64,000 nt of DNA from Flavobacterium sp. RSP15. Lineage in GTDB: Bacteria; Bacteroidota; Bacteroidia; Flavobacteriales; Flavobacteriaceae. The notes beneath the pieces are model-generated. The model was not told where the DNA came from and made no database searches. It saw only the letters and a list, made by a program, of their open reading frames with translations. Below, one piece after another: positions 35,051 through 45,000 of the stretch (position 1 is its first letter; each line of letters opens with the position of its first letter). Made by a program: the position numbers and the translations under genes. The stretch is taken from positions 124,001-188,000 of the forward strand of contig NZ_RYDL01000004.1 of assembly GCF_003968755.1 (NCBI RefSeq), written 5' to 3'.

Positions 35051-38000
35051 ATGCTTAAATTTCTAAAAAATACCGGAGATTATTTCTCTACCAATTATTT
35101 TGATGAAGATTTCACTTCTAAAGTGTTGTCTAAAACGGGTTATGCGGCAGAGGATATCAAAGAATTCAATAAAAAAATTACGTCTTTAAAAGACCGTTTC
35201 TTCCGATTCAAACAATTGTTTATTGAGGGAAAACTACGTGTCAAAGATAAAATTGAAGAAACCCATAAGTTTCATTCTTTCCTACTAAATGTGTTGGGAT
35301 ATGATGGCGACTATCCGCAATATAAAAATCTGTTCCATCTAACCGAAAAGGATGTGATTCCGGTGCGTCATATTTTGTATCGTGGAGACCAACCACACGT
35401 GATGATAATGGAAATGCAAGCTCTAATCCGTGAAGATGATACCGAACCCGATGGTCTATTCGAACAACAATACAATGTAGCCGAAGAAGAACTGTCCAAT
35501 CCCCCGCAACGCTACCACCGCAGTCAATGGGATAAGGTTTTCACTACGCCAACTGGTGTTAGCATTTCTCCGGTAATTATCAATAAAGCCATTTCTGAAT
35601 TGTTTCTGTTGGAACAACACAACCGCCCGAAATACATTATGCTTTTGGCTGGAAACATAGTTTTTCTTTTAGAGCAGGAAAAATGGTTCCGTGGTAGTTA
35701 TTTAGAAATTGACTTGGAAGAATTATTCACCGAAGCAACTGCAAACCGGAATGCCAATAATTATGCACTGTTTTATTTCCTTTTGGGAAAAGAAACCTTG
35801 GCTCCCGACAGCAATATGGTTTTGCTGGACCAATTGGATGAAGACAGCCACAAAAGCGCCTATGAAGTTACCAAAGATTTAAAAACAGGTATCATCAATG
35901 CGGTCGAAGCTTTGGCTAACGAAGCGATATGGTATCATAATAATATCAAAGCTTTAGAACAAGACCTAGACGAAACAGACGATACCTTCGAACAGGAAAT
36001 CAAGGACGACTGTTTGCGCATTATCTACCGTTTACTCTTTATCTTCTATGCCGAAAGCCGAGAAGAGTTAGACATTCTGCCAAGCAATGACCCTATTTAT
36101 AATAAAGGTTATTCGCTCGAAATGTTGCGTGAACTCGAACAAGTTCCTTTGTATTCCGAAAGTAGTATCAATGGCTATTTTTTTCACGAATCCTTGAGTA
36201 AATTATTCTATGTGTTGAGTTCCGGTTATCGTGAAAGTGAAAACGGCAACAACAAAAGTTTCCGCGTGCGCCACATCGACTCCCCAATTTTTGACGACCG
36301 CAAACTCTATCATTTGCACAAAGTAAAATTCCGTAATAAAACCTGGCAAGATATCATTTGTCAATTGTCACTTTCCAGACAACAAAAAAACAAAACTCGT
36401 GGGCGTATTTCGTATGCCAATCTGGGAATTAACCAGTTGGGTAGCGTGTACGAAAGTTTATTGGCTTTCCGAGGTTTTTATGCCGAACAAGATTATATCG
36501 AAGTTCACAAAGCAGGGAAACCGCATGAAGGAACGTATATGGTGCCACGTTCCCGCAGAGACGATTTCAAAGAAAACGAAATCCTGAAAGACAATAAGGA
36601 TCAAGACATCATTACAAAAAAAGGAACTTTTGTCTATCGCCTGAGTGGTCGTGACCGACAAAAATCAGCTTCCTATTATACACCTGAGGTATTAACCAAG
36701 TGTACCGTAAAATACACCCTAAAACCCATCTTGGAAAAGTTGGAAAAAGGCGAAATGAAAGCCGTTGAATTACTGGAACTAAAACTATTGGAACCGGCAA
36801 TGGGTGCTGCTGCCTTTCACAACGAAATGATCAATCAGGTAGCCGATGCCTATTTGAACTACCGCCAAAAAGAACTCCGTGACAGTGGCAAAAACGAATG
36901 GCGTGTAGCTCCGGACAAATACCTCGAAGAACTGCAACGTGTAAAAGCTTACATCGCTACCAACAATACCTACGGGGTCGATTTAAACCCAACGGCTATT
37001 GAGTTGGGTAAACTCTCTTTGTGGCTCAACGTGATTCATAAAGATATGGAAACGCCTTTCTTTAGCAACCGTTTGGCGGTAGGTAATGCCGTGGTGGGTG
37101 CTTGGTTGAAAGTCTATGATGCTAAAGATTTAATGGTAGATTTAGACAAAAATGGTACTGTAGCTACAAAACAATCCAAAAAAGAATGGTGGGACAAAGC
37201 TCCTCGTCTATTGGAATTCAAACCTTCTACTGATTACGACAAAATAAAACACAACCGCAAGCAGGACGAAATCTATCATTTCTTGTTGCCTGATAAAAAT
37301 ATGTTGGCCTCTGCAGGGATTAAAATGCTGAAAGCGGCCTTTGAAAACGAAAACAAAGCAGTTACCAACTGGAAAAAAGAATGGTGCAAGCCACTCTCCA
37401 AAACCGAAGTAGAAAAACTAAGAACCATTAGCACCAAAATAGACGAACTGCTCACGGAGTATTACAAATTTCAACGCTCCATAAACCAAGCAACTGCTAC
37501 CAAACAACATATTTTTGGCGTGCCCGTAAAACAAATTACGGCCGAAATGCGCAGTTATGACGAAAAAGAACGCCTTGCTGATCAACGCAACCGCCACAAC
37601 GCACCCTATTTCAAACTAAAAATGGTGATGGATTATTGGTGCAGTTTATGGTTTTGGGATGTGCGTGAAGCAGCTGCAATACCCAACCGCAGACAATACT
37701 GGCAAGACATTGAAGAAATCCTGAAGCTTGATGTAAACAAAGCCATTGAGGGTATCGAAGACCGCCGAGGACAACAATCTATGTTTGAAACTGGTGTGCA
37801 AATGAGTATGGTGTTAGAACCTGGAACCTCCGCTGTAGAAAATCAAGCTTTTACCGATGTGGTGGTTGACAGCACCCAACAACAGGATTTGTTTGACAAA
37901 AACCAACGACTAGTTTTGGTAAGCCAACTCGCCAAACAATACTTTTTCTTTCACCCGCAACTGGAGTTTCTGGAAGTGTTTTGGGAACGTGGAGGTTTTG

Positions 38001-39934
38001 ATTTGATTGCCGGAAACCCACCGTGGGTAAATATTGAAATGGATGAAGCAGGTATAATGTCTGAAATTCATCCAGAAATTGATATTCGTAATTTTTCTGC
38101 ACAACAGATTAAAAATAAAGTTGAAACAATTCTAAACGATAATACAAATTTAAAAAGAGATTATATCAATGAAATGATATGGGCAGATTCTACAAAGGGA
38201 TTCTTATGTTCAATTCAAAATTACCCTCTTTTATTAGGACAGAAAAATAATTTGTACAAATGTGTTCTTCAAAATGGGTTTGATTTGATGCGGAAACAAG
38301 GTTTTATGGGTTTAATTCATCCTGAAACAGTTTATGATGATCCAAACGGGCAAGCTTTACGTCAAGAAATCTACCCAAGATTAAAATATCATTTTCAGTT
38401 TCAAAATGCTTTCAACTTATTTGCCGAAGTAGCACATCGCGAAAAATATGGTTCTCATATTTACGGTGGACAAAAAATGGATATTTCATTCTTTTCGATT
38501 AATAATTTATTTCATCCTTCTACCATTGATGGTTGTTTTATTCACGATGGGAAGGGATTATGTGGAGGAATTAAAATAAAAGGAGAAGGAGAAGATGGCT
38601 TTATTTGGAATGTCAAGCCTCATAAAGAACGGATTGTGAATTTCACAGAAAGTCGGTTACAAGTTTTATCCAAAACTTTTGAAAATTCAGAGGAAGGAAA
38701 AACAGCCAAGTTAGTTTCAATTCATTCATCATCGATAATTACTGTTTTGGAGAAATTAAGTGATTTTAAGTCTTCAATTAATAATTTCGAATCAAAAATA
38801 ACAGATGCTTTCAATGAAACAAATGCACCTAGAGATGGAATTTTGTTAAGAGAAACAAAATTTCCTGACATTGCTAAATATGAGATGGTCTATAGTGGTC
38901 CACATATTTTTGTTTCAAACCCATTGTACAAAACACCCAGAGAAATTTGCACACAAAAAGATCATTTTGACACCATATATGGGCATTTAATATCAGAAGA
39001 TTTTATTGCCCGAACTAATTACGTTCCAGACCAACATACTGAGCTTTTTCCAAAATTGATAAAAGGTTTTAAGACAGGTAAAAAGGACGAAGTCGGAAAT
39101 GATGTGTATGACAATTGGATTAATTATTACAAAGTGGGTTTCAGAAAAATGCTAAATCAGGCAGGAGAAAGAACATTAAGTGGGGCAATTCTTCCTCCAA
39201 AAACAAGCCACATACACGGAATAATTACTATAATTTTTAAAGATAATGCCCATTTAATTGAATTAATGGGTTTAACATCGTCTATCACTCTCGATTTTTT
39301 CATTAAAACGGTTGGTGCATCAAACCTTGCAGATAGCAGAATTTCCGCTTTTCCACTAGGTATCGAAGAAAAATACAAATCGCAATTGTTCAATCGTACT
39401 TTGCAACTCAATTGTTTAAACAAATATTACGCTCCTTTATGGCAAGACAACTGGCAGGAGAGTTTTACCCAAGATAGTTGGAGTAAAAACGATACTCGTT
39501 TAAAACCGTTTGCCACCTTAAGCAAAGAATGGCAATGGAGCACACCCTTGCGCAACTGGTTTGAGCGCCGCCAAGCCTTGGTAGAAATAGATGTAATTAC
39601 TGCTATGGCATTGGGTTTAACGCTAGAGGAATTAAGCTTAATTTACAACGTGCAATTCCCGGTACTGCAACAAAACGAAGACGACACTTGGTACGATACC
39701 AAAGGAAATATTGTGTTTACGTGCAGCAAAGGATTAACTGGTGTTGGTCTAGACCGCCCAGTTTGGGACACCATCAAAAACCTAAAATCTGGAGAAACTT
39801 ACGAACACACCATTGAAAAAAGCGAACTGTACAGAGGTCAAAAAATGACGTATTTCGCGCCATTTGATAAGTGTGATAGGGTGGAAGATTATAAACTGGC
39901 TTGGGAGCATTTTGAAGAGGTTTTTGAAGCGTAA
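35051..39934 (+). CDS. Large adenine-specific DNA methylase (Eco57I/PglX/DrmMI type)
   Basis: The 1627-residue protein has the N6-adenine methylase signature. SASYYTPEVLTKC precedes motif I LLEPAMGAAAFHNE (about 577-590). TYGVDLNPTAIELGKLSLWL follows, and motif IV is GNPPWVNIE (about 987-995). The N-terminal 250 residues resemble the restriction part of Eco57I-type enzymes, but the expected E-X-K reads MEMQ, so cleavage activity is doubtful. The C-terminal 600 residues probably contain the target-recognition domain. It is co-transcribed with the SNF2-type helicase. Its likely role is to mark self DNA at a specific sequence; the recognition site cannot be read from sequence. Confidence 0.9.
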   Translation: MLKFLKNTGDYFSTNYFDEDFTSKVLSKTGYAAEDIKEFNKKITSLKDRFFRFKQLFIEGKLRVKDKIEETHKFHSFLLNVLGYDGDYPQYKNLFHLTEKDVIPVRHILYRGDQPHVMIMEMQALIREDDTEPDGLFEQQYNVAEEELSNPPQRYHRSQWDKVFTTPTGVSISPVIINKAISELFLLEQHNRPKYIMLLAGNIVFLLEQEKWFRGSYLEIDLEELFTEATANRNANNYALFYFLLGKETLAPDSNMVLLDQLDEDSHKSAYEVTKDLKTGIINAVEALANEAIWYHNNIKALEQDLDETDDTFEQEIKDDCLRIIYRLLFIFYAESREELDILPSNDPIYNKGYSLEMLRELEQVPLYSESSINGYFFHESLSKLFYVLSSGYRESENGNNKSFRVRHIDSPIFDDRKLYHLHKVKFRNKTWQDIICQLSLSRQQKNKTRGRISYANLGINQLGSVYESLLAFRGFYAEQDYIEVHKAGKPHEGTYMVPRSRRDDFKENEILKDNKDQDIITKKGTFVYRLSGRDRQKSASYYTPEVLTKCTVKYTLKPILEKLEKGEMKAVELLELKLLEPAMGAAAFHNEMINQVADAYLNYRQKELRDSGKNEWRVAPDKYLEELQRVKAYIATNNTYGVDLNPTAIELGKLSLWLNVIHKDMETPFFSNRLAVGNAVVGAWLKVYDAKDLMVDLDKNGTVATKQSKKEWWDKAPRLLEFKPSTDYDKIKHNRKQDEIYHFLLPDKNMLASAGIKMLKAAFENENKAVTNWKKEWCKPLSKTEVEKLRTISTKIDELLTEYYKFQRSINQATATKQHIFGVPVKQITAEMRSYDEKERLADQRNRHNAPYFKLKMVMDYWCSLWFWDVREAAAIPNRRQYWQDIEEILKLDVNKAIEGIEDRRGQQSMFETGVQMSMVLEPGTSAVENQAFTDVVVDSTQQQDLFDKNQRLVLVSQLAKQYFFFHPQLEFLEVFWERGGFDLIAGNPPWVNIEMDEAGIMSEIHPEIDIRNFSAQQIKNKVETILNDNTNLKRDYINEMIWADSTKGFLCSIQNYPLLLGQKNNLYKCVLQNGFDLMRKQGFMGLIHPETVYDDPNGQALRQEIYPRLKYHFQFQNAFNLFAEVAHREKYGSHIYGGQKMDISFFSINNLFHPSTIDGCFIHDGKGLCGGIKIKGEGEDGFIWNVKPHKERIVNFTESRLQVLSKTFENSEEGKTAKLVSIHSSSIITVLEKLSDFKSSINNFESKITDAFNETNAPRDGILLRETKFPDIAKYEMVYSGPHIFVSNPLYKTPREICTQKDHFDTIYGHLISEDFIARTNYVPDQHTELFPKLIKGFKTGKKDEVGNDVYDNWINYYKVGFRKMLNQAGERTLSGAILPPKTSHIHGIITIIFKDNAHLIELMGLTSSITLDFFIKTVGASNLADSRISAFPLGIEEKYKSQLFNRTLQLNCLNKYYAPLWQDNWQESFTQDSWSKNDTRLKPFATLSKEWQWSTPLRNWFERRQALVEIDVITAMALGLTLEELSLIYNVQFPVLQQNEDDTWYDTKGNIVFTCSKGLTGVGLDRPVWDTIKNLKSGETYEHTIEKSELYRGQKMTYFAPFDKCDRVEDYKLAWEHFEEVFEA

Positions 39935-39983
39935 AGTTCGAAAGGTTTTACTACAACCAAACGAAATATAATTTAGCCCAATA

Positions 39984-40020
39984 ACTCCCCTCTCCTTTGG
40001 AGAGGGGCTGGGGGTGAGGA
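39984..40020. repeat. REP-like CCCCTCTCC/GGAGAGGGG hairpin
   Basis: A perfect 9-bp GC-rich stem with loop TTT is followed by CTGGGGGTGAGGA. This element type is common between genes in Bacteroidota. Its position 50 bp after the methylase stop could make it an mRNA 3' end. Confidence 0.6.
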
Positions 40021-40092
40021 TAAATTAGGATAGTATTTGTGTCTAAAATTGCTTTCTAACAAAAACAGTAATTTCAAAAAACGTTTTAATTT

Positions 40093-40123
40093 TTGTCGCA
40101 AATATTGCCTAAATGTGCGACAA
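40093..40123. promoter_or_regulatory. AbiE-type operator, upstream copy
   Basis: TTGTCGCA and TGCGACAA are perfect 8-bp arms, separated by 15 bp. The half-site GTCGCAAATATT resembles the half-site GTCACAAATAT of the second operator 100 bp downstream. AbiEi antitoxins are known to repress their own operon by binding inverted repeats. Confidence 0.6.
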
Positions 40124-40195
40124 TTAATTTAGAGTAAAGCTATATAAAATAAGAGATTGTTCCGTTTGTAATTGTTTATGCTTAAAAAATATTTC

Positions 40196-40222
40196 GTCAC
40201 AAATATTTACTATATTTGTGAC
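40196..40222. promoter_or_regulatory. AbiE-type operator overlapping a promoter element
   Basis: GTCACAAATAT and ATATTTGTGAC are perfect 11-bp arms around TTACT. The right arm contains TATATTTG (40211-40218), a match to the Bacteroidota -7 element TAnnTTTG. A repressor bound here would block transcription of the AbiE genes, which start about 100 bp downstream. Confidence 0.65.
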
Positions 40223-40319
40223 AAGATCATGAAATGAGCATAACCGATAAATTAGTCATAAACACGAATGATTATATGTGAATTACATATGACCGATAAA
40301 AAACAATAAATATCAGCAT

Positions 40320-40934
40320 ATGAAAAAAGAACCACAAAATATAGAACAAAAAGTATTCAATAAAATGAAAAGAACCAAGCCGGGCACTTTGTATTTTATT
40401 GAACAATTTAGCAAATTAGCCGAAAAAACCGCTATTCGTAAGGCGTTACAACGCCTAAAAGAAAACGAAAAAATAGTACGAGTGGCACAAGGTATTTATG
40501 TAATCCCAAAAGAAAGCGAACTCGTGGGTAAAATAATACCCGGTGCCGAAGAAGTAATGGCTGCCATTGCCAAAAAAGACCGATTCCGAATAGTACCTAC
40601 AGGCATACAAGCACAACATTTATTGGGATTGAGCACACAAGTACCTATGAGATTGGTCTATCTTACGGATGGTGCTCCAAGAACAATACATATTGGAAAA
40701 CAAACCATTAACTTAAAAAAAACAATACCCAAAAATCTGATTGCCAAAGGAGAAATTAGTGGTTTGGTAATTCAGGCCTTAAAAACCATAGGAAAAGACA
40801 AACTAGAGGAAAAAAGCGAAACGATTATCTTGGAACAATTAAAAAAAGAAAAACCAGAAAACATCCTTCACGATAGCAAACTAGCACCAGCCTGGATTGC
40901 AACTATTCTGAAAAAAGCAATACCAACCGAATGA
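40320..40934 (+). CDS. AbiEi-type antitoxin (DUF6088-like)
   Basis: The 204-residue protein has an N-terminal winged-helix domain (LYFIEQFSKLAEKTAIRKALQRLKENEKIVRVAQGIYVIP), typical of AbiEi antitoxins and DUF6088 proteins. The C-terminal domain (MRLVYLTDGAPRTIHIGKQTINL) matches the region that counters the toxin in this group. It directly precedes the AbiEii-type nucleotidyltransferase gene. In known AbiE systems the antitoxin represses its promoter through inverted repeats, and two such repeats lie upstream. The 84 bp between antitoxin and toxin genes are longer than usual but contain no obvious gene. Confidence 0.85.
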   Translation: MKKEPQNIEQKVFNKMKRTKPGTLYFIEQFSKLAEKTAIRKALQRLKENEKIVRVAQGIYVIPKESELVGKIIPGAEEVMAAIAKKDRFRIVPTGIQAQHLLGLSTQVPMRLVYLTDGAPRTIHIGKQTINLKKTIPKNLIAKGEISGLVIQALKTIGKDKLEEKSETIILEQLKKEKPENILHDSKLAPAWIATILKKAIPTE

Positions 40935-41018
40935 AACGCCCACGAAAATTATCATTGATACACAGGGATATGATTATAGGTGTTCCATCTTCCAATAAAA
41001 AGCAAATAGTATAATCGG

Positions 41019-42014
41019 ATGAAAACATTTTTACAACTCGATAAAGAAGAGAAAACAGTAATTTTTGAACAAATCAGAACCAAAACAGGACTTCCCATTC
41101 AAGCCATTGAAAAGGATTGGTGGGTAACACAAACATTAGGATTAATTTTTGCAATGGATTGCGCACCGCACATTGTTTTTAAAGGGGGCACTTCATTAAG
41201 CAAAGCTTGGAATGTTATTGAACGTTTCTCCGAAGATATCGACTTGGCACTGGACAGAAGATATTTAGGTTTTGATACCGAAATGAGCAAATCCCAAGTC
41301 AGTAAATTGCGTAAAGCGTCCTTCCAATTCATCTCCACTATTTTCTTCTCCCAACTAAAAGAGCAATTTGAAAAAGCAGGTTTCACCGATTTAAAAATAC
41401 AATTGGCTGCCGTTAAAGATACTGACCAAGACCCGTTAATTATTGAAATCTACTATCCAGAAGTAAGTCCAACATCAGAGTACCTAAAACCACGAATTTT
41501 AGTCGAAATCGGTAGTCGCTCCTTACGAGAGCCCTGTTCACCCAGAGTATTCTCTTCATTGGTAGGAGAACACTATCCCGACCAATCCTTTGCAGACAAA
41601 CCCATTACGGTAGCAACCGTAAATCCGGAACGTACCTTTCTGGAAAAAGTATTTCTTTTACACGAAGAATTTCAAAAAAAGCCAGATAAAATTCGTACGG
41701 ATCGATTGAGCCGACATTTGTATGACCTAGAAAAATTAATGGATACGCCTTATTTTCAAATAGCAATTACAGATAATGTTTTGTATCAAGGAATTGTGGA
41801 TCATAGAAGTACCGTTACTCCCATTAGAGGCATTAATTATGCCAATCATACTCCCTCAAAAATCAGCATTATTCCACCAGCAAGTATCCTAAAGGAATGG
41901 CAAAAAGATTACGAAATAATGCAGCAGAATATGATTTACGGCAACTCGCTTTCATTCGAAAACCTGATGGAAAGAATTACAGAGATTCAACAAAAAATAA
42001 ATGCCAAAAAATAA
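41019..42014 (+). CDS. AbiEii/AbiGii-type nucleotidyltransferase toxin
   Basis: The 331-residue protein has the defining nucleotidyltransferase motif of the AbiEii family, FKGGTSLSKAWNVIERFSEDIDLAL (about 46-70): the GG(T)S and DxDLAL acidic pair. Further family residues are in RTFLEKVFLLHEEF and RLSRHLYDLEKLM. AbiEii toxins transfer nucleotides to tRNA or other targets and stop growth when the antitoxin fails. The gene ends 6 bp before the 2108-residue helicase gene, so toxin and helicase are co-transcribed. This coupling suggests that the toxin is a back-up to the helicase-methylase system. Confidence 0.9.
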   Translation: MKTFLQLDKEEKTVIFEQIRTKTGLPIQAIEKDWWVTQTLGLIFAMDCAPHIVFKGGTSLSKAWNVIERFSEDIDLALDRRYLGFDTEMSKSQVSKLRKASFQFISTIFFSQLKEQFEKAGFTDLKIQLAAVKDTDQDPLIIEIYYPEVSPTSEYLKPRILVEIGSRSLREPCSPRVFSSLVGEHYPDQSFADKPITVATVNPERTFLEKVFLLHEEFQKKPDKIRTDRLSRHLYDLEKLMDTPYFQIAITDNVLYQGIVDHRSTVTPIRGINYANHTPSKISIIPPASILKEWQKDYEIMQQNMIYGNSLSFENLMERITEIQQKINAKK

Positions 42015-42020
42015 TCCTTT

Positions 42021-45000
42021 ATGTTACCACTACAACAAGCTTACGAAGTAAAACATTCTATACTGGAATACCTTAAAGCTACTTTTAGCTTTAAGGACAA
42101 AGTGGTACACAAAGCATTTTATGATTTCATTACACAGGAAGAAGAAGGGATTTTCAAAGGCCCTTATGTGTCCATAAAATTACCTTTTGTAACGGCTAAT
42201 AGTGCCGATATAATGCCATTGGAAATAAAACCTAGTTTTCCGCCTTACGATCATCAATACAAATCGTTTAAAAGGCTGAATACAACAAACAACAATATCC
42301 CAAAATCTACATTAATAACCACGGGAACCTCATCGGGTAAGACGGAATGTTTTTTATATCCTATTCTTGACTTTTGCCATAAAAACAACCACCGTCCCGG
42401 AATAAAAGTGGTTATATTATATCCAATGAATGCCTTGGCAACGGATCAGGCAAAACGTTTGGCAGAAGCCATTTGGAATGAGCCATTATTAAAAGGAAAA
42501 ATAGCCGCAGGTTTATTTATTGGAGAAGGAAAAGACAAAGCCAAATACCCTACAGATATGGGCGAAAACCATATCATCGAAAATAGAGATAGTATCTTGG
42601 ATAGTCCACCGGACATTTTGTTAACCAACTTCAAAATGTTGGATTATGCTTTGATGCGTGCAAAATTTCATAACCTTTGGAGCTATAATTTGGAAGACCC
42701 TTCCTTATTGCAATTCTTGGTATTGGATGAATTACATACTTACGATGGTGCACAAGGAACAGATGTGGCCAATTTAATAAGACGTTTAAAACTAAAATTA
42801 GACATTCCCAAAGGACAAATATGTGCCATTGGGACATCGGCAACAATTGGTTCTGGTGAGGAATCGAAAAAATTACTTTGTGAATATGCCGAGAAAGTTT
42901 TTGGAGAAGAGTTCAAAGAAGAGGCAATTATTACCGAAAACAGACTTACGGTCGACGATTTTTTTGAAGGAGATGAAGAAAATCTGGAACGATTTATACC
43001 AAGACAAATTGGGCTTTTGGAAAGTAGATTACAGGAAAATGAAACCTACGAAAACTACATCAATCGTCAAAAAAGACTATGGCAAATCCCCGAAACTATT
43101 GATACTGTTGCATTAGGAAATGAATTGAAGAAACTCAAAATTGTTAAAGATTTAATAGCACTTACCAGTACGAACATTAAATCTTTACATCAATTATTAT
43201 ACGAACTCTCCGATAGAAATTCAGAATTCAAAACCCTTGCTGAATGGGATGAAGCAAATGAGTTAAACCCTCGCGAAGAAGTGGTGAATTCAATTGTGGC
43301 TTTAATAAGTGCAGCCAAAACAGGAAAAGAAAAGTTTCCCCTCTTGTTTATTCAAATACAAATTTGGATACGAGAACTAAGCGGTGTGTTGAGAGAAATG
43401 AGTGAAACACCTAAATTTACTTGGAAAGATAAAGTAGCTGGCGAGAATGACCCAAGAGCATTACCCGCTTACTTCTGTAGGGATTGTGGCTCCAGTGGAT
43501 GGTTAGGAATTAAGGATGATAATAAAAATCATTTTGATACCGATCCTCAAAAAGTGTACGAATACTATTTTGAGAACCATAAAAACATCTATTTCATCAA
43601 TACAACCAATCACAAACACATTGAGGAATACGAACCAACCAATACCATAAACGATTATATTGGAACAAAAACATTACAACTGCAAGAAAAAGAAGGAACC
43701 AATACCTTCAAAATTCAAGCAGTTAGAAAATTAAACGAAACAAGAGCAAAACACATTTGTCCGGAGTGCAATTCTGAAAATACATTAAGCATTATTGGAA
43801 CTAAGATAGCCACATTATCATCCATTACTGTAAGCCAAGTACTGTCATCAGATCTTGACCCAAGAGAGGACAAGTACCGTAAAATATTAGCGTTTACCAA
43901 TAGTGTGCAAGATGCTGCACACCAAGCTGGTTTCGTGGAAGCAAGGAACTATCGTTTTACTTTTCGTTCCTCACTTCAAAAAGTGATAAATAAACTGGAC
44001 AGACCGGTAACTTTAGAAGAACTTCAAAAGGAATTTATTGGCTATTGGAAAATGAATTCCGATGAAACTAAACAAAATAATGAACTGGCTTATTATTATC
44101 GATTTTTTCCGGAGGACTACAAAGGCAAAATCGAATTGGATAAAGATTATCGAATTGGAAGCCAGTTTACAGAGGATTTCAAAAAAGAATTTGATGAACG
44201 AATACGTTGGGAAATTGTTTCCGAGTACGGATACAATGCCCTAATTGGACGAACTCTTGAAAAATCGGGTGCTTCAGCAGTAAAATTTGATGAAGAAAAA
44301 ATCAAATCTATTTTTCCAATACTCCAAGATTGGTTAAGCCAAAACAATTTAATCTCCATAACCGAAACCGACTTACTGCCGTTTATCAATGGAATTTTGC
44401 ATCGTATAAGAATTCGTGGTGGAGTGAATCACGAATATTTAAATAAATCCAGAACGGGAAGATTAACTAGATTTGATCTGAACTGGTACAAAGACAACAG
44501 ACATTTCTTGAATAAAATGTTTGGAAGTAGATCGAGATTTCCAAAAGTAATAAGTGCAAGTAAACAATCAGGAGAAATTATTGATACTACTTTTACCAAT
44601 ACAAACAATTGGTACAGAAGTTATTTTATAAAATCCTTCCCAATGGCATCAGCTCATCAAGCTATCATTAATGACTTCTACAGCCGATTATTGGAAAGCT
44701 TGGAAGAAGTGAAAATCTTGGATAAAGTGGTATTAGAAGGCAATAATAACTATGCTATTCTTGCCAACGCCATCATAATAGAGAACAAAGTTAAAAAACA
44801 CGTATGCAACAACTGTGGCTCCTTTTTAAATGTAGCCGCTTCGGATACTTCAACTAGGAATACCAGATGCTTAGATTACACCTGTGTAAATGGTGTTTAT
44901 GAACCGGATACAAAGCAAAAACCAAATTATTATCAGTTAGTTTACAATCGAAATCGGTCTCCTAGAATTTATGCAGCCGAGCATACAGGAATTTTAGAAC

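Larger units (their letters stand above)
39935..40319. other. Intergenic region with REP-like hairpin and AbiE operators
   Basis: This is the only sizeable gap inside the array. It holds a CCCCTCTCCTTTGGAGAGGGG hairpin (39987-40007) after the methylase gene, and two inverted repeats (40093-40123, 40196-40222) that probably control the AbiE pair and everything downstream of it. Confidence 0.6.
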
